A DNA stretch of 7,644 nt. Origin: Saccharofermentans sp. (GTDB taxonomy: Bacteria > Bacillota_A > Clostridia > Saccharofermentanales > Saccharofermentanaceae). Location: contig JAILHX010000131.1 in NCBI GenBank assembly GCA_024695565.1, forward strand, positions 1 to 7,644. Direction: 5' to 3'. The position numbers were made by a program, and so were the translations under genes. Under the pieces are notes generated by a model. That model had not been told where the DNA came from, ran no database searches, and worked only from the letters and a program-made list of their open reading frames with translations. Positions 6,110-7,644 of this stretch are shown piece by piece; position 1 is the first letter of the stretch; the number at the start of each line of letters is the position of its first letter.

Positions 6110-7015
6110 ATGGCAGATAACGCATACTATGTTCCGGGCGCACCCGAAGACTTGAAGAAAGACCATATCGTAAGAGCAGAAGGCTTGGGCGGTCTGGTTA
6201 AGTGTCTTTGCGTAAGGACCACGGCTGTCTGCGAGACTGCAAGGGTCATGCACCAGATGACACCTGCCGCAACTGCGGCGCTGGGCAGGTTCATGACAGG
6301 ATCTATCCTTATCTCGGAATCCATGAAGAATGAAAAAGATACCCAGACGACCATCATAAGAGGCGACGGTCCGCTCGAAGGAATGACTTGTGTAACTGAT
6401 TTCGGCTTCAAGGTCAGGGCATATCCCATGGAACCTGTTATCCCGACCGAATACCACAAGCCCGGCAAGATCAATGTCGGTGCGGCAGTTGGCAGCGGAA
6501 GCCTTACCGTTATCAGGGATATCGGACTTAAGGAACCCTATGTCGGCGTGTCCGAACTGGTCTCAGGCGAGATCGCCGAAGATTTTGCTTATTATCTTGC
6601 CAAGTCCGAGCAGACAAAGTCGATCGTATCATTGGGCGTTCTTATCGAGAAAGCCAGCGTTACCCAGGCAGGCGGCCTTATGATCCAGCTTCTTCCGGGT
6701 GCCGGAGAAGACGAGATCTCATATCTCGAGAAGAGGGCTTCGGGGTTCCCCGAGATATCATTCCTCTTCAGCGAGGGCTTTACTCCCGCCCAGATCATCG
6801 ACCTGTTCATGGGCGATCCGGACCTTAAATACTTAGACGGCCAGGAAGTTGAATTCAAGTGCAACTGTAGCAGGGAGAAGATGTTATCAGGCCTTGCGGC
6901 ACTCGGGAAAAATGATATTGAAGAGATAACAAAAGAAGGCAAGCCTATCGAGACAGTGTGCAGATTCTGCAACAGTAAGTATGTTTTTGAGCCTGATGAA
7001 GTAAAAAACTTATAA
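6110..7015 (+). CDS. hslO: Hsp33 redox-regulated molecular chaperone
   Basis: The 301-residue protein matches Hsp33 along its length (usual size ~290-300). The N-terminal chaperone domain includes 'ALGRFMTGSIL' (57-67) and 'IIRGDGPLEGM' (82-92). The C-terminal redox switch has the four zinc-binding cysteines in the order CxC (C251, C253) and CxxC (C284, C287). In the family zinc is bound under reducing conditions; oxidative stress with unfolding forms disulfides, releases zinc and turns on holdase activity in the cytoplasm. The start at ATG 6110 is set by AAGGA (6098-6102), 7 nt upstream. The frame stays open further upstream, but that would overlap the methyltransferase and has no family homology. 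The 19-nt gap after the methyltransferase suggests it closes the operon, although no clear intrinsic terminator follows before the next promoter. Confidence 0.95.
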   Translation: MADNAYYVPGAPEDLKKDHIVRAEGLGGLVKCLCVRTTAVCETARVMHQMTPAATAALGRFMTGSILISESMKNEKDTQTTIIRGDGPLEGMTCVTDFGFKVRAYPMEPVIPTEYHKPGKINVGAAVGSGSLTVIRDIGLKEPYVGVSELVSGEIAEDFAYYLAKSEQTKSIVSLGVLIEKASVTQAGGLMIQLLPGAGEDEISYLEKRASGFPEISFLFSEGFTPAQIIDLFMGDPDLKYLDGQEVEFKCNCSREKMLSGLAALGKNDIEEITKEGKPIETVCRFCNSKYVFEPDEVKNL

Positions 7016-7041
7016 ATATGGGCAAAATCTGAAAAAAGTGC

Positions 7042-7070
7042 TTGCAAATCCCAAAACATGATAGTAGAAT
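7042..7070 (+). promoter_or_regulatory. Sigma-A type promoter for the rpsJ leader and S10 operon
   Basis: TTGCAA (7042-7047) and TAGAAT (7065-7070) are spaced by 17 nt. A start near 7076-7079 would give a leader of about 320 nt before the rpsJ ATG. It lies 26 nt beyond the hslO stop and marks a new transcription unit, although readthrough from hslO cannot be excluded because no terminator hairpin is visible between them. Confidence 0.72.
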
Positions 7071-7145
7071 ACCTTTCGCACGCGTCTATTTAGGGTGTAT
7101 TCTGCCCTGAAATTCGAGTGATAAGGCTTTGATAACGGAGATTGC

Positions 7146-7305
7146 CACGAGGTGAGGCGCCAGCTGCGCGATATATCACGAGGTGGGTAACTTCGAAGTA
7201 GCCGAAGGCGGAGGACACGATCCGATGCCGTCTCAGGACCTTAAGTCCGGAGAGGTCGCAAGCAGTACGTTACTGCCCAGAGAACCAAAGTGCCGCCACG
7301 AGGTG
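7146..7305 (+). repeat. Three exact copies of CACGAGGTG in the rpsJ leader
   Basis: The copies are at 7146-7154, 7177-7185 and 7297-7305. Each is self-complementary as CAC-GAG-GTG, giving a small hairpin with a GAG triloop. Copies 1 and 3 share two more bases on the left (GCCACGAGGTG), and copies 2 and 3 are both followed by a GGTAAC (7186-7191 and 7305-7310), so the similarity reaches beyond the core. In copy 3 the stem extends to 5 bp (7295-7299 with 7303-7307, one G-T pair). Confidence 0.85.
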
Positions 7306-7328
7306 GTAACTGGATAGTCTGGGTTTTT
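7276..7328 (+). terminator. Possible attenuator or RNA 3' end in the rpsJ leader
   Basis: CCCAGA (7276-7281) pairs with TCTGGG (7318-7323) and is followed at once by TTTTT (7324-7328). The stem closes over ACCA/TGG-type pairings and the third CACGAGGTG hairpin rather than a simple loop. It is weaker than the terminator at 497-537, with only 6 bp in the basal stem. It could stop transcription conditionally 70 nt before rpsJ, or mark the 3' end of a small RNA. Which of these applies is not decidable by eye. Confidence 0.35.
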
Positions 7329-7398
7329 GAATGGAAAGCGAAGACACTCCCGACAGGGTTGAGAAAAAGAAATACAGCTTATATAAGGAGGCCACAAC

Positions 7399-7644
7399 AT
7401 GGCAGCAAAGACAACAATGGTCAGAATTAAGCTCAAGGCTTATGATCACAAGATTCTCGACGAGAGCGCAAAGCTTATCGTAGACGCACTTGCACGTGAT
7501 GATGCAAGCTTCTCCGGTCCTATCCCGCTCCCTACAGAGAAAGAGGTAGTTACGATCCTTCGTTCACCTCACGTAAATAAGGATTCCCGTGAGCAGTTCG
7601 AGCAGAGAACTCACAAGAGAATCATCGACGTCTATACACCGTCT
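7399..7644 (+). CDS. rpsJ: 30S ribosomal protein S10, N-terminal part
   Basis: The first 82 codons of rpsJ are present; the gene runs off the right edge, with about 20 residues missing compared with the usual ~102-105. The hallmark stretch is [20 protein letters not shown] (residues ~40-59), followed by [16 protein letters not shown]10 is a 30S head protein and also, as NusE, a transcription antitermination factor. The start at ATG 7399 is preceded by AAGGAG (7385-7390) with 8-nt spacing, a strong ribosome-binding site. In most bacteria rpsJ opens the S10 operon (rpsJ-rplC-rplD and others), so the promoter and structured leader just upstream probably govern a large ribosomal protein cluster beyond the window. 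Confidence 0.96.
   Translation, partial: MAAKTTMVRIKLKAYDHKILDESAKLIVDALARDDASFSGPIPLPTEKEVVTILRSPHVNKDSREQFEQRTHKRIIDVYTPS

Larger units (their letters stand above)
7078..7330 (+). ncRNA. Candidate structured leader RNA upstream of rpsJ (family not recognised)
   Basis: No coding sequence fits this stretch; it lies between a good promoter and the rpsJ ribosome-binding site. Hairpins that can be read by eye: 7089-7095 with 7105-7111 (7 bp, one wobble); GCGC 7157-7160 with 7166-7169; GCC-GAA-GGC 7201-7209; TCTC-A-GGAC 7231-7239 with GTCC-G-GAGA 7245-7253 (8 bp and one A-G mismatch, 5-nt loop); GCAGTA 7262-7267 with TACTGC 7271-7276; and CCCAGA 7276-7281 with TCTGGG 7318-7323 enclosing a further hairpin. 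Three exact CACGAGGTG copies lie within it. I compared it from memory with RNase P, tmRNA, SRP, T-box and common riboswitch signatures and found no match. It could be a cis-acting leader regulating the S10 operon, or a separate small RNA ending near the T-run at 7324-7328. The boundaries are estimates. Confidence 0.5.

Noticed and set aside
7016..7045. Possible terminator after hslO
   Set aside because: Only a weak GCAA/TTGC pairing is present, with a wide loop and no following T-run. It does not meet the pattern of an intrinsic terminator.
7078..7330. Known RNA classes for the rpsJ leader (RNase P, tmRNA, SRP RNA, T-box, lysine, FMN, TPP and SAM riboswitches)
   Set aside because: The GAGG(T)GAGGCGC run briefly recalled the lysine riboswitch, but the other conserved blocks are missing. 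None of the other classes' signature sequences is present.
7233..7436. A 67-residue minus-strand frame across the leader and the start of rpsJ
   Set aside because: It runs antisense to the structured leader and the rpsJ start and has no plausible start signal or domain.

Overview
The window reads as a chromosomal segment of a Gram-positive anaerobe, most likely a member of the Clostridia. The evidence is an FtsEX pair followed directly by a PcsB-like coiled-coil murein hydrolase, an MsmX/UgpC-type sugar ABC ATPase, a PucR/CdaR-family regulator, Hsp33, and moderate GC with frequent AGA arginine codons. All genes are on the + strand. No insertion sequence, CRISPR array, tRNA or rRNA gene is visible.

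Layout. Bases 2-472 are the 3' end of a sugar-importer ATPase gene, closed by a strong intrinsic terminator (497-537). A new promoter (572-600) then drives what looks like one long operon, 652-7015: a PucR/CdaR-type regulator, ftsE, ftsX, a secreted coiled-coil/M23 peptidase, a class I methyltransferase and hslO (Hsp33). The joints are very tight: a 5-nt gap, a 1-nt overlap, an overlap or short gap at ftsX/M23 depending on start, a 6-nt gap and a 19-nt gap. After hslO comes a second promoter (7042-7070) and a leader of about 320 nt, rich in hairpins, before rpsJ (ribosomal protein S10). rpsJ runs off the right edge and would normally open the S10 ribosomal protein operon.

How the genes work together. 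FtsE and FtsX form an ABC-type mechanotransmission complex that uses cytoplasmic ATP hydrolysis to control a cell-wall hydrolase outside the membrane. The next gene encodes the expected partner: a signal peptide, a long coiled coil with a PcsB-like central segment, and an M23 domain whose zinc and catalytic residues all appear intact. The regulator at the head of the operon may control it. The methyltransferase and the redox chaperone are probably passengers or loosely linked housekeeping functions.

Most unusual points: (1) FtsE is about twice the normal length, with a roughly 235-residue acidic then strongly basic tail carrying repeated short motifs (FGD and LFP types). (2) The rpsJ leader looks like a structured RNA that I cannot assign to a family; it has three exact copies of CACGAGGTG and a U-tract-terminated stem that could be an attenuator. 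(3) A PucR/CdaR-type regulator is apparently co-transcribed with ftsEX.
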